Below the pieces are notes generated by a model. The model was not told the origin of the DNA. It worked only from the letters and a program-made list of their open reading frames with translations, and searched no databases. From Streptomyces sp. NBC_01669 (GTDB lineage Bacteria > Actinomycetota > Actinomycetes > Streptomycetales > Streptomycetaceae): DNA of 64,000 nucleotides. Of this stretch, positions 25,985 through 34,928 are shown piece by piece; positions within the stretch are counted from its first letter, which is position 1, and the number at the start of each line of letters is the position of its first letter. A program made the position numbers and the translations under genes. The stretch lies in assembly GCF_026339735.1 (NCBI RefSeq), contig NZ_JAPEQG010000001.1, positions 7,214,501-7,278,500 on the forward strand, given 5' to 3'.

Positions 25985-26338
25985 TCCCGCGGTGGCACGC
26001 CGGTCAGCGCCCTGGCGGGGCTTCGCCGGTCCGTGCTGCTGCCCGGGGGTGCGGAGGGCACGGGGCGCCGTACATCCGTGCTGGGGCCGGCCCTCGGCGA
26101 CCGTATGCCAGGAGCGACAGCCGGCGTTGCCGTGCGTACGTCCGCGGAGTGCCGACCCCGGCCGGTCCCCATGCCGCCTCCTGCCGCAGCCACGGGCCGC
26201 CACCGCCGGAACCCGGGCGGATCGCCACCGCTCCGCCACGCCCCGGCCCTGGCTGCGCCTATGCCACCGCAGCGCGGGCGGCCCGCATCCGTACCCCGTC
26301 CCGTCCGACACCCCCGGGTGTGAACCATCGAGGCGCAC
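25985..26338. other. Intergenic region before cydA
   Basis: A 354-bp gap without a convincing gene. It should contain the cydAB promoter. One half of a Rex-like site (TGTGAAC at 26320-26326) is visible but no matching second half, so I do not call a redox operator. Confidence 0.45.
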
Positions 26339-27829
26339 ATGCACACAACAGCGGCCCTAATGGCGGACGCCGCGGCCCCGCCCCAGCTCCTGCCGGCACG
26401 CCAGTTGATGGCCTTCACCCTGGCCTCGCACATTCTGCTCGTGCCGTTCGGAGTCGCACTGCCGTTCATCACCCTGCTGATGCACCACCGCGGGCTTCGC
26501 CGGGGCGACGAGGTCGCGCTGAGACTCGCTCGGCGCTGGTCCGCGGTGATGGCCGTCCAGTTCGCCATCGGTGTCGTCACCGGCACCGTGCTCTCCTTCG
26601 AGTTCGGTCTGCTCTGGCCCGGCATGATGGGGCGTTGGGGAGACGTCTTCGGACTCGGGTTCGGCATCGAGGCATGGGCGTTCTTCCTGGAGGCCGTCCT
26701 CATCGCGATCTACCTCTACGGCTGGCGCCGGCTGAAGCCGTGGACCCACTTCTGGCTGGGCGTGCCGCTGCCGCTGACCGCCCTCCTGGGAGCGTTCGGC
26801 ATCATCGCGGCCAACTCATGGATGAACACCCCGCAGGGATTCACCCTCGACGCCGCGGGAAGACCGGTCGATGTCAATGTGCGGCAGGCCGTCTTCACGC
26901 CGATGTTCGGCCCCGAGTACTGGCACTTCACGGTGGCCATGTTCCTGACCGCCGGATACGCGGTCGCGGGCGTCTATGCGGTCGGCCGGCTGCGAGGGCG
27001 CCGGGACCGCTACCACCGGCTCGGCTTCACAGTGCCGTTCACGGTCGCCGCGATCCTCACCCCGATCCAGTTCGTGCTGGGTGACTCCATCGCCCGCTCC
27101 GTCTTCCACAAACAGCCGATCAAATTCGCCGCGACCGAGATCGTCTGGAAGACCGACACCCACGTACCGGAGTACATCTTCGGGCGGCTGCATTCCGACG
27201 GAACGGTCTCCGGCGGACTGAAGATCCCCCAACTCGACTCGATCCTCGCCGGGTTCAGGCCCAGCACCCGTGTCACCGGCCTGAGCTCCGTGCCGCCCGA
27301 GAACCGTCCCACGGCCACTCAGGCCACCATCGTCCACTGGGCCTTCGACATCATGGTCACCATCGGCAGTCTGCTGATCCTGCTCGCACTCTGGTACGCC
27401 TGGTGCTGGTGGCGCCACCGTGACGTCCCTTGCTCGCGCTGGTTCTACCGGTGTGCCGCGGCCTCGGGGGTCGCCTGTCTGGTCACCGTGGAATGCGGCT
27501 GGATCACCACCGAGGTCGGCCGCCAGCCCTGGATCGTCTACCAGCACATGCGGGTGTCCGAAGCGGTGACCGCCACTCGCGCGGGCTCGCTGTGGACGAT
27601 GCTCGCCATCGTCGTCGTCGTGTACGTGGCCATCTTCGCCGCCTTCCTCGCGGTGCTGCTGAAGATGCGGACCCGATGGCGCATCGCCGACGCGAGCGCA
27701 TCCCCCGCTGCCGTGTCCCAGGCCCCGGAAGCGGACACTCCGTACGGTCCTCGGGGTGAACGCCTGCCCACGGCGGCGGGCGCCGCTCCCGGTGAGGGCA
27801 ACGACCGGACTCCTGGCGGTGCGTCGTGA
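26339..27829 (+). CDS. cydA: Cytochrome bd-type quinol oxidase subunit I
   Basis: A 496-residue membrane protein with about nine helices. LASHILLVPFGVALPF near residue 30 has the axial His of helix 1; GTVLSFEFGLLWPGMMGRWGDVFG and IEAWAFFLEA carry the conserved GRFGD-like and Glu residues for the b and d haems; VGRQPWIVY near 394 is the GRQPW signature. The Q-loop is short, as in cyanide-insensitive-type oxidases. It oxidises menaquinol and reduces oxygen with high affinity. The Pro/Gly-rich tail is unusual but probably cytosolic. Its TGA overlaps the cydB start. Confidence 0.95.
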   Translation: MHTTAALMADAAAPPQLLPARQLMAFTLASHILLVPFGVALPFITLLMHHRGLRRGDEVALRLARRWSAVMAVQFAIGVVTGTVLSFEFGLLWPGMMGRWGDVFGLGFGIEAWAFFLEAVLIAIYLYGWRRLKPWTHFWLGVPLPLTALLGAFGIIAANSWMNTPQGFTLDAAGRPVDVNVRQAVFTPMFGPEYWHFTVAMFLTAGYAVAGVYAVGRLRGRRDRYHRLGFTVPFTVAAILTPIQFVLGDSIARSVFHKQPIKFAATEIVWKTDTHVPEYIFGRLHSDGTVSGGLKIPQLDSILAGFRPSTRVTGLSSVPPENRPTATQATIVHWAFDIMVTIGSLLILLALWYAWCWWRHRDVPCSRWFYRCAAASGVACLVTVECGWITTEVGRQPWIVYQHMRVSEAVTATRAGSLWTMLAIVVVVYVAIFAAFLAVLLKMRTRWRIADASASPAAVSQAPEADTPYGPRGERLPTAAGAAPGEGNDRTPGGAS

Positions 27830-28869
27830 TGCCGGAGGTCATCGCCTGGGTCCTGGTACTCGCCGTCGCCGCCTACGCGTGCGCCGGAGGCACCGACTAC
27901 GGAGCCGGATTCTGGGACCTGCTCGCCGGGGGAGCCGAACGCGGCGAGCGCCCCCGCCGGCTCATCGACCATGCCATGGGGCCCGTCTGGGAGGTCAACA
28001 ACGTCTGGCTGATCTTCGTCCTCGTCGTCATGTGGACCGGGTTTCCCACCCTGTTCCAAGCGGTCTTCGGGGCCCTGTGGCTGCCGTTGGCCCTCGCCGC
28101 CGTCGGCCTCGTGCTGCGCGGAGCCGGCTTCGCCCTGCGCAAACCCGCTCGCCGGCTCGCCCAACGGCGTGTCTACGGGGCGGTGTTCGCCCTCTCCTCG
28201 CTCGTCACCCCCTTCTTCCTCGGGGCGGCGCTCGGTGGCATCGCATCCGGCCGGGTCGCGGTCGGCACCACCGCATCGGCCGATGCCTGGGCCAACCCCA
28301 CCTCCGTCATCGCCGGTCTGCTCGCCGTGGCCGCCGCCGCGTTCCTCGGCGCCGTGTCCCTGTGCTCCGACGCCCGCCGCTTCGGTGCCGACGACCTGGT
28401 GGGCTACTTCCGTCGCCGGGCACTGATCGCCCTGGGCGCCCTGGTGGTGCTGGCCCTGATCGGTCTGCCCGTCACCCACAGCGATGCGCGTCACGTCTGG
28501 GAGGGCCTCACCGGAGGGATCGGCCTGCTGCTGGTCCTGTCGGCCGCGGTGAGCGCCTTCGCCACCGCTGCTCTCCTCCTGCGCCGCACCTACCGGTGGT
28601 CCCGCTGGACCGCCGTGGCCAGTGTGGCTCTGACCGTCTTCGCGTGGGGGTTCGCGCAACGCCCCTATGTGCTGCCCACCTCCCTGACCGTGGCCGAAGC
28701 GGCGGGCGCCCCTCATACGCTGTGGTGGCTGGTGATCGTCACGGTCGTCGCGATTGTGCTGATCGGGCCCGCTCTGGTGCTCCTCTACTGGATGGACACG
28801 CACGGCGAGCTGGAATCCCTGACCGACGCCGATACGCAGGCCGGCCGGGCACCCGGCGACACCCAGTAG
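27829..28869 (+). CDS. cydB: Cytochrome bd-type quinol oxidase subunit II
   Basis: A 346-residue membrane protein of about nine helices. GGTDYGAGFWDLLAGGAERG and GPVWEVNNVWLIFVLVVMWTGFP are the N-terminal signatures of CydB. It pairs with CydA, whose stop overlaps this ATG (ATGA; a GTG codon also directly precedes it). No cydCD exporter genes follow; the next gene is convergent and begins 15 bp past the stop. Confidence 0.95.
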   Translation: MPEVIAWVLVLAVAAYACAGGTDYGAGFWDLLAGGAERGERPRRLIDHAMGPVWEVNNVWLIFVLVVMWTGFPTLFQAVFGALWLPLALAAVGLVLRGAGFALRKPARRLAQRRVYGAVFALSSLVTPFFLGAALGGIASGRVAVGTTASADAWANPTSVIAGLLAVAAAAFLGAVSLCSDARRFGADDLVGYFRRRALIALGALVVLALIGLPVTHSDARHVWEGLTGGIGLLLVLSAAVSAFATAALLLRRTYRWSRWTAVASVALTVFAWGFAQRPYVLPTSLTVAEAAGAPHTLWWLVIVTVVAIVLIGPALVLLYWMDTHGELESLTDADTQAGRAPGDTQ

Positions 28870-28884
28870 GTCCGCCGCCGTACG

Positions 28885-30465
28885 TCAGCGGAGCCGTTCG
28901 ACGATATGGTCGCCGACCCGCAGGGCGTTGGCGATGGCGGTCAGGGACGGATTCACCGCGCCGATGCTCGGGAAGAAGCTGGTGTCGACGACGTACAGGT
29001 TGTCCAGGTCATGGGCCCTGCAGTTGATGTCGAGGGCCGAGCTCTGCGGATCCGTGCCGAAACGGATCGTGCCCGCCTGGTGTGCGGTGGCCCCGATCGG
29101 CATGCCCTTGTGGAGGTAGAGGCTGTGGTCCAGCAGGTGGTGCGGATGCATCCCCAGATGCCCGAGCATGGTCTGCAGTTCGTGCCGGAGCTTCATGAGC
29201 CCCGTCATGTTGTTCTTCTCGTCGATCGACAGGTGCACCCGTCCGTCGCCGTCCAGCGTGACGCGGCTGTCCGGCAGCGGCAGGTCCTCCCCGCACAGCC
29301 AGAAGTCGACCGCGTGATGCGCGAGCACCTCGAACGGCATGTCGGGCGAGACCTTCCCGGCCCAGCGCGGCGCCTCGCCGCGGATCTGTTCGGCGTCGGA
29401 CTTCCCGAGCATCTGGATGCCGCCCAGCGGATAGTCGAACTCCTTCGATCCGAAGTACCAGTCGTTCAGCGCCAGAGTCTTCTGGAAGCGGGTCGGGTTC
29501 GGTTCCTTCGAGACCGCCATCAGTGCCAGGTTGTTGTGCCGCATGTAGTGGCGTCCCACCACGTCCGAGCTGTTGCCGAGGCCGTTCGGATGCCGGTCGC
29601 TCGCGGACCGGAACAGCAGCGCGGCGGAGTTCACCGCTCCGCAGGCGACGACCACGATGTCGGCCGCGAAGGCTGCCGTCGAACCGTCGTCGAGCTCCGC
29701 GACCACCTTGGTGACCGTGCGCCCGGTGGGGTCCGTCTCCAGCCGGCGTACATCGGCTCCGGTGATCATGCGTACGTTGTCGTGCCGGAGCGCGGGGTCG
29801 ACACAGATCACCTGGGAGTCGGACTTGCCGTTCACCAGGCAGGGGAAGCCGTCGACCCGGTTGCAGCGGATGCAGACGCTGTCGTGGGTGGCGTTGCCGT
29901 CGTCGTCCTGGGTGAGGTCGACCCCGATCGGCAGGTGGAAGGGGTGCAGCCCCTGCTTCTCCAGGTCGTCGCTGAGCTGCTGGATCCGCGGCTCGTGCCG
30001 GACCGGCGGGTGACGGTACTGGGCACTGGCCGGCCCCTCGGTCGGGTCCTCGCCGTGCATGCCGTGCACCAGGTAGAGGTGCTCGGCCTCGGTGTAGTAC
30101 GGCTCCATGTCCTCGTAACGGATGGGCCAGGCGGGGGAGATGCCGTCGTGGTGCCGAAGTTCACCGAAGTCCTCGGGCCGCAGACGGAACAGCGCCGCGC
30201 CGTAGAACTTGGTGTTGCCCCCGACGTAGTAGTTCACCTCAGGGGTGAACTCACGGCCGTGCCTGTCGTACCAGGTCTCGGACGCAAGATACCTGGCCTT
30301 CACGAACACCGCGGTCGAGTCCCAGTTGTCGATCTCCCGGGGCAGATAGCCGCCCCGCTCCAGGATCAGGACACGTCTGCCCGAGGGGGCCAGCCGGTGG
30401 GCGAGTGTGCCGCCGCCCGCGCCGGTACCGATGATGATGATGTCGTACGTCTCGTCGTCCGCCAT
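28885..30465 (-). CDS. GMC family oxidoreductase
   Basis: A 526-residue flavoenzyme: IIIGTGAGGGTLAHRLAPSGRRVLILERGG at the N-terminus is the FAD-binding motif, NYYVGGNTKFYGAALFRLR and VACGAVNSAALL are mid-domain signatures, and ATAHQAGTIRFG with VNPSLTAIANAL contain the His/Asn active-site pair of GMC oxidoreductases. No signal peptide is seen. The group oxidises alcohols or sugars; the substrate is open, and a membrane quinone acceptor is conceivable given cydAB next door. GGGAG precedes ATG 30465. Third gene of a minus-strand run with the GH15 and cyclase genes. Confidence 0.9.
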   Translation of the reverse strand: MADDETYDIIIIGTGAGGGTLAHRLAPSGRRVLILERGGYLPREIDNWDSTAVFVKARYLASETWYDRHGREFTPEVNYYVGGNTKFYGAALFRLRPEDFGELRHHDGISPAWPIRYEDMEPYYTEAEHLYLVHGMHGEDPTEGPASAQYRHPPVRHEPRIQQLSDDLEKQGLHPFHLPIGVDLTQDDDGNATHDSVCIRCNRVDGFPCLVNGKSDSQVICVDPALRHDNVRMITGADVRRLETDPTGRTVTKVVAELDDGSTAAFAADIVVVACGAVNSAALLFRSASDRHPNGLGNSSDVVGRHYMRHNNLALMAVSKEPNPTRFQKTLALNDWYFGSKEFDYPLGGIQMLGKSDAEQIRGEAPRWAGKVSPDMPFEVLAHHAVDFWLCGEDLPLPDSRVTLDGDGRVHLSIDEKNNMTGLMKLRHELQTMLGHLGMHPHHLLDHSLYLHKGMPIGATAHQAGTIRFGTDPQSSALDINCRAHDLDNLYVVDTSFFPSIGAVNPSLTAIANALRVGDHIVERLR

Positions 30466-30508
30466 GAGAGCTCCCGTTCTCGAAGTGCACCCACGTGCCG
30501 TCACGGCC

Positions 30509-31453
30509 TCACAGGATCGCGATCGGATTGATGGGGGAGCCGGTGGCCGCGGGAAGCCGGAGAGGCGCGATGACACAGAGGAAGGACCACCGGTCCTCCG
30601 CCTCGCAGACCGGCACCAGATCCTCGAACTGCAGGTAGTCCAGCAGGTGCAGACCCATGGCATGGACACCCAGTACGTGGACGGGGAAGCCGACGCCCTC
30701 CGTCGTACTGGGGGCGCTGTCGTTGTTGCCGTCGCTGCCGAGCAGTGCGACCTTCCGGTCCGCCAGGAACTCCATGGCCGTGGGGTGGAGTCCGGCCCGG
30801 GCCTCTTCCGTGTCCCACGGTCCGAGTTCGTCGCGCCGGCGCCGGTGACCCACCCGGACGAAGAGCAGGTCGCCCTGGGCGACCCTGAGGTGGTGAGCGG
30901 ACTCGGCAGCGGCGAGTTCGTCACCGGTGACGGAGTCGCCCGGCTCCAGCCACGGGACACCGCGCAACCGCGGAATGTCGAGGAGAACGCCCCGGCCGAC
31001 GATCCCGTCATGGGCCAGTTCGACCGACAAGTCGGTCGCTCCCTCCGGCGTCAGAGTGCTCGCCGGCACGCCGTCGTACAGCGTCCCGTCGAAGACCACG
31101 TGGCAGAGGGCGTCGAGATGGCTGTCGGCGTCCCCGTGCACGTTCGTGGCGATGCGGTCCCGCGCGAACTGCAGTCCTTCCGCGTGGATATGGCCCGCCA
31201 CCGCGCCGGTCATCACATGCTTGCAGGGATCGGGATTATCAGGCCCCTGCCGGGTTTCCACGGGCGCCGCCATCGTCACCGTCAGGCCCGATCCGACCTC
31301 GGCCGCCGCCGCCCGCACCTGCCGCGGCGTGATGTCGTCCAGGGCGCCGCGGCCGGCACCCCGGCCGTCCGGTCTTCGCACGCGCGCATAGAGACCGGCG
31401 AACTCGGCGGCGCTCACCGGGGACGGTGCTGTGGGGCGCGGCTGTGCGGCCAT
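30509..31453 (-). CDS. Cyclase family protein (kynurenine formamidase-like)
   Basis: A 314-residue protein of the cyclase/KynB metal hydrolase fold. NVHGDADSHLDALCHVVFDGTLYDG holds the metal ligands (HxGTHxDxPxH in the family, here with substitutions), and GVGFPVHVLGVHAMGLHLLDYLQFEDL is the second core segment. Likely a cytosolic amide, lactone or ester hydrolase; a role as a lactonase acting after the neighbouring sugar oxidase is attractive but unproven. It lies 43 bp upstream of the GMC gene and 85 bp after the GH15 gene. Confidence 0.86.
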   Translation of the reverse strand: MAAQPRPTAPSPVSAAEFAGLYARVRRPDGRGAGRGALDDITPRQVRAAAAEVGSGLTVTMAAPVETRQGPDNPDPCKHVMTGAVAGHIHAEGLQFARDRIATNVHGDADSHLDALCHVVFDGTLYDGVPASTLTPEGATDLSVELAHDGIVGRGVLLDIPRLRGVPWLEPGDSVTGDELAAAESAHHLRVAQGDLLFVRVGHRRRRDELGPWDTEEARAGLHPTAMEFLADRKVALLGSDGNNDSAPSTTEGVGFPVHVLGVHAMGLHLLDYLQFEDLVPVCEAEDRWSFLCVIAPLRLPAATGSPINPIAIL

Positions 31454-31538
31454 GGGCCGTGATCCTCTCGGAGAGCCGGCCGGGCGGCTGCCCGGGCGGG
31501 CGCGGTGTCCCGGCCGCGGCCGGGGGAGCGTCGACAGG

Positions 31539-33362
31539 TCAGCGGCGCTCCTCCTCGTCGAGCGCTTCATCGAGCGTGATGGCGGCCATGATCAGGGACA
31601 GGTGGGTGAACGTCTGCGGGAAGTTGCCCAGTTGCTCCCCGCTCGGGCCGATCTCCTCGGCGAAGAGCCCGACATGGTTGGCGTAGGTCTGCATCTTCTC
31701 GAAGGCGTACCGGGCCTGGGAGAGCCGGCCCGCGCGGGCCAGCGCGTCGACGTACAGGAACGTGCAGAGACTGAAGGTGCCTTCGCAGCCGCGCAGCCCG
31801 TCGGGCGAGGCCGCCGGGTCGTAGCGGTAGACGAGGCTGTCGGAGACGAGTACGCGGTCCATGGCGTCGAGCGTGGACAGCCAGGACGGGTCCCTGGGGG
31901 CGACGAACTCGACCCTTGGCATCAGCAGCAGCGAGGCATCCAGCACATCGTCGCCGTACTGCTGGACGAAGGCCTTCTCCGAATCGCTCCAGCCGCGTTC
32001 CATGACCTGTTCGAAGATGGCGTCCCTCGCTCTCGTCCACCTGGCCGTGTCGGCGGGCATGCGGAAGGCGTCCGCCAGGCGGAGGCCGTGGTCGAAGGCG
32101 ACCCAGGACATCACCCGGCTGTACGTGAAGTCCTTGCGTCCGCCGCGGGTCTCCCAGATGCCCTCGTCCGGCCGGTCCCAGGTGTCGGCGAGCCAGTCGA
32201 GCGTCCTGGTGAGGGCCTTCCACCCCGCGTACGTGACCTGTCGGCCGATCCCACGCCCCTGGGACAGCGCGTAGACGGCTTCGCCGTAGATGTCCAGCTG
32301 CAGTTGGTCGGCGGCGGCGTTGCCCGCACGGACGGGGTACGAGCCCTGGTATCCCTCGAAATGCGCCAGGAGCTCCTCGGGCAGATTCGGGTCGCCGTCC
32401 ACCCGGTACATGGTCTGCAACGGCTCTCCGTCGGTGCCCTCGCGGTCATGCAGGCGTGCGACGAGCCAGTGGACGAACGCGGTGGCTTCCTCGACGAAGC
32501 CTAGATCCAGCAGAGCACGGACGGACAGGGAACCGTCACGCACCCAGGTGTACCGGTAGTCCCAGTTGCGTTCCCCGCCTACCTGTTCCGGGAGCCCCAT
32601 CGTCGGCGCTGCGATCATCGCCCCGGTCGGGGCGTAGATGAGCAGCTTCAGGGTGATGGCCGAACGGTGGACGAGTTCGGGCCACCGGCCCCGGTATCGC
32701 GAGCTGCGCAGCCACGTCTTCCAGAAGCGGACGACGTCCCAGTGCTGTGCGGTGATGGTGTCGAACGTCGGGGGCGGAGGAGCCTCCCCGCCCGGGGCGC
32801 AGACGGTGAACACGACGCTGCCGGCCTCGCCGGTCCTCAGGGTCACCGTACCCCGCACATCCCGGCCGTCGCGCTCCAACGGGAAAGTGCTCTGCAGGTG
32901 GGCGCTGATGCCGGGGGCCCGGAACAGGGCACCTTCGGGGCCGAGGTCGAGCTCGTGCTCGGCACGGCCGTAGTCGAAACGCGGCCGGCACGCGAGTTCG
33001 AAGCTGACGGTTCCCCGTACGACCCGCACCACTCGGACCAGGGTGTGCCGGTCGGTGGCGACACCCGTCAGGTCGGGAGGCATGTAGTCGATCACCTCGC
33101 CCACCCCGTCCGGCGACATGAACCGGGTCACCAGAACGGCAGTGTCCGGGTAGTACAGCTGCTTGCTGCTTCCTTCGGTACGGTCCGGCGCCAGCTCGAA
33201 GTGTCCGCCGTGCTCGCTGTCGAGCAGGGAGCCGAAGATGCTGGGCGAGTCGAAGCGGGGAGCGGCGAACCAGTCGATCACGCCGCGTGACGAAACGAGC
33301 GCGGCAGTCTGCAGATCACCGACGAGCCCGTGCTCGGCGATCGGCGGATAGCGGTCGTCCAT
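31539..33362 (-). CDS. GH15 glycoside hydrolase (trehalase/glucoamylase type)
   Basis: A 607-residue cytosolic enzyme. The N-terminal YPPIAEHGLVGDLQTAALVS and GVIDWFAAPRFDSPSIFGSLLD form the trehalase-like N domain; the barrel has GGERNWDYRYTWVRDGSLSV, the conserved WxYRYxWxRD segment, and GCEGTFSLCTFLYVDALA near the end. Actinobacterial members of this length (e.g. Rv2402 type) are reported as alpha,alpha-trehalases, so glucose release from trehalose is the best guess. It starts the minus-strand run with the cyclase and GMC genes. Confidence 0.9.
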   Translation of the reverse strand: MDDRYPPIAEHGLVGDLQTAALVSSRGVIDWFAAPRFDSPSIFGSLLDSEHGGHFELAPDRTEGSSKQLYYPDTAVLVTRFMSPDGVGEVIDYMPPDLTGVATDRHTLVRVVRVVRGTVSFELACRPRFDYGRAEHELDLGPEGALFRAPGISAHLQSTFPLERDGRDVRGTVTLRTGEAGSVVFTVCAPGGEAPPPPTFDTITAQHWDVVRFWKTWLRSSRYRGRWPELVHRSAITLKLLIYAPTGAMIAAPTMGLPEQVGGERNWDYRYTWVRDGSLSVRALLDLGFVEEATAFVHWLVARLHDREGTDGEPLQTMYRVDGDPNLPEELLAHFEGYQGSYPVRAGNAAADQLQLDIYGEAVYALSQGRGIGRQVTYAGWKALTRTLDWLADTWDRPDEGIWETRGGRKDFTYSRVMSWVAFDHGLRLADAFRMPADTARWTRARDAIFEQVMERGWSDSEKAFVQQYGDDVLDASLLLMPRVEFVAPRDPSWLSTLDAMDRVLVSDSLVYRYDPAASPDGLRGCEGTFSLCTFLYVDALARAGRLSQARYAFEKMQTYANHVGLFAEEIGPSGEQLGNFPQTFTHLSLIMAAITLDEALDEEERR

Positions 33363-33714
33363 GGTGGCTCCGGAGGTGTGGGAAGCCCCCCACCAAACCC
33401 ACTATCCGGCAGAACGGATCTCCGCGCCTGGGCTGAAGGAGGGAGGCAGACGAGGCCCTCCGCCTGCTGGTGTCACGGCGTGACCGCTCGCCCGCGCCCC
33501 GGCCCCTGCACAGGCGGGGACGGACGAGCCTTTCTGCCCGCACGCATGCCCCCCGCCGGGCGAACCTGCCGCCGCGTTCCGGCAGGACACACGTGTCCTG
33601 CTTGACTCGGCAGATCGCTGTCCGCACGCTCCCGGGAGGCGGCCGACGGACCGGGGCGCCCCCGGCCCGGACTTGTGGGCCGTCCGCCCCATGGGCAGGC
33701 CGAGGAGGCCACGC
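33363..33714. other. Divergent intergenic region with an 18-bp inverted repeat
   Basis: No gene is seen between the GH15 and epimerase genes. CAGGACAC (33583-33590) and GTGTCCTG (33593-33600) flank AC, a near-continuous palindrome in the right place for a regulator serving both directions. The regulator is unknown. Confidence 0.45.
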
Positions 33715-34635
33715 GTGCACGAGAGCCGGACCGGTCGGCAGGTGACTCTCCGTCATCGCGACCACGACGTCGTCGTCGTCGAACTCGGTGCGGCCCTCCG
33801 CCACTACGCCGTCGGCGGGCGGCCGGTACTCGACGGATTCGCGCCGGACGACCGGATCACCGGCGGACGCGGTCAGATTCTCGTGCCGTGGCCCAACCGG
33901 ATCGCGGACGGGCGCTACCGCTGGGACGGCCGGGACCACCAACTGCCGTTGACCGAGCCGGAGAACGGCAACGCCATCCACGGCCTGCTCCGCTGGACAT
34001 CGTGGCGGGTCGTCGAGGCGCAGGACGACCGCGCGGTGCTCGACACCCCCCTGTGGCCCCAGCCCGGCTATCCCTTCCACCTCCGGGTCCGTGCCGAGTA
34101 CACCCTCGGCGACGGCGGCCTCGGTGTGGCCGTGACCGCACGCAACGTCGGCACGGGCGCCGCACCCTACGGAGTCGGCCAGCACCCCTATTTCGTGGTC
34201 GGCACCGGAATCGTGGACGACGCGCTGCTGACCGTGCCGGCGCGGACACGGCTGCGCACCGACGACCGGGGACTTCCGGTCGCTGCCGAACCGGTTGCGG
34301 GCACGCCCTACGACTTCCGTGCACCACGAGCCCTCGGCACCCAGCGGCTGGACACACCGTTCGGCGGGCTCGACCGGGATGCGCACGGGCGGGCCGCGGT
34401 GCGCCTGACCCATTCCTCCGGCGCATGGGGCACGGACGTATGGCTCGGCGAGGGCGTCGAACACGTCCAGCTCTACACCGGGGACACCCTGCCCGAGGGC
34501 GAGCGGCGCCGCGCTGTCGCCATCGAGCCGATGTCGTGCCCGCCGGACGCGTTCCGCAGCGGTACGGGACTTGTCGCCCTGGGGCCGGGTGAGGAGCACA
34601 CACTCCGGTGGGGGATCACCCCGTGGCAGGAATGA
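33715..34635 (+). CDS. Aldose 1-epimerase family protein
   Basis: A 306-residue mutarotase-type protein. GGRGQILVPWPNRIADGRYRWDG, NAIHGLLRWTSW (first active-site His), GVGQHPYFVV (second His) and VAIEPMSCPPDAF (catalytic Glu) are in the expected order. It interconverts alpha and beta anomers of aldoses. GTG at 33715 is chosen because GAGGAGG lies 6 nt upstream; an ATG at 33691 lacks one. It is divergent from the GH15 gene, consistent with processing freed sugar. Confidence 0.9.
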   Translation: MHESRTGRQVTLRHRDHDVVVVELGAALRHYAVGGRPVLDGFAPDDRITGGRGQILVPWPNRIADGRYRWDGRDHQLPLTEPENGNAIHGLLRWTSWRVVEAQDDRAVLDTPLWPQPGYPFHLRVRAEYTLGDGGLGVAVTARNVGTGAAPYGVGQHPYFVVGTGIVDDALLTVPARTRLRTDDRGLPVAAEPVAGTPYDFRAPRALGTQRLDTPFGGLDRDAHGRAAVRLTHSSGAWGTDVWLGEGVEHVQLYTGDTLPEGERRRAVAIEPMSCPPDAFRSGTGLVALGPGEEHTLRWGITPWQE

Positions 34636-34657
34636 CGGCTGCGCCGTGGTGCTCGGC

Positions 34658-34704
34658 CCGACCACCATCGGTCCGACGGCCACGCGCGAACCGATGGTGG
34701 TCGG
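34658..34704 (+). terminator. Perfect 15-bp stem-loop after the epimerase gene
   Basis: CCGACCACCATCGGT (34658-34672) and ACCGATGGTGGTCGG (34690-34704) flank a 17-nt loop, 22 bp after the epimerase stop and 58 bp before the original antiporter ATG. A terminator is the simplest reading; an operator for the antiporter gene is an alternative. Confidence 0.55.
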
Positions 34705-34762
34705 CCGCATTCGTCCCGCTGCCGTCCTGTCGTCGGCCGGTCCGCTCGCGAGGGAGTTCTCC

Positions 34763-34785
34763 ATGACGACGAATCAGGTCTTCAT
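34763..34785 (+). pseudogene. Displaced 5' end of the cation/proton antiporter gene
   Basis: GGGAG and ATG at 34763 begin a frame MTTNQVF that stops making sense after TTCAT at 34785, where the tnpB element starts. Joining 34785 to 36161 gives MTTNQVFIGVGLTLVLAVG, a perfect antiporter N-terminus running into the ORF at 36165. So these 23 bases are the original first seven codons plus two bases, cut off by the insertion. Confidence 0.82.
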
Positions 34786-34928
34786 CCCAAATTCCTTGCG
34801 TGGATACCCCGTGCTTCAGCTCGGGGAGGAAACGCATCCTTGGCCCGTAGCCGCGAAGCGGCGGAGTCCGGGTGCGTATCCGTTCTGGCCGTTCGGTGTT
34901 CACGAACGGATCTGATAGTTTGTGAGAT

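Noticed and set aside
26320..26338. Rex operator for cydAB
   Set aside because: Only the half-site TGTGAAC is present; the second half is not recognisable at the usual spacing.
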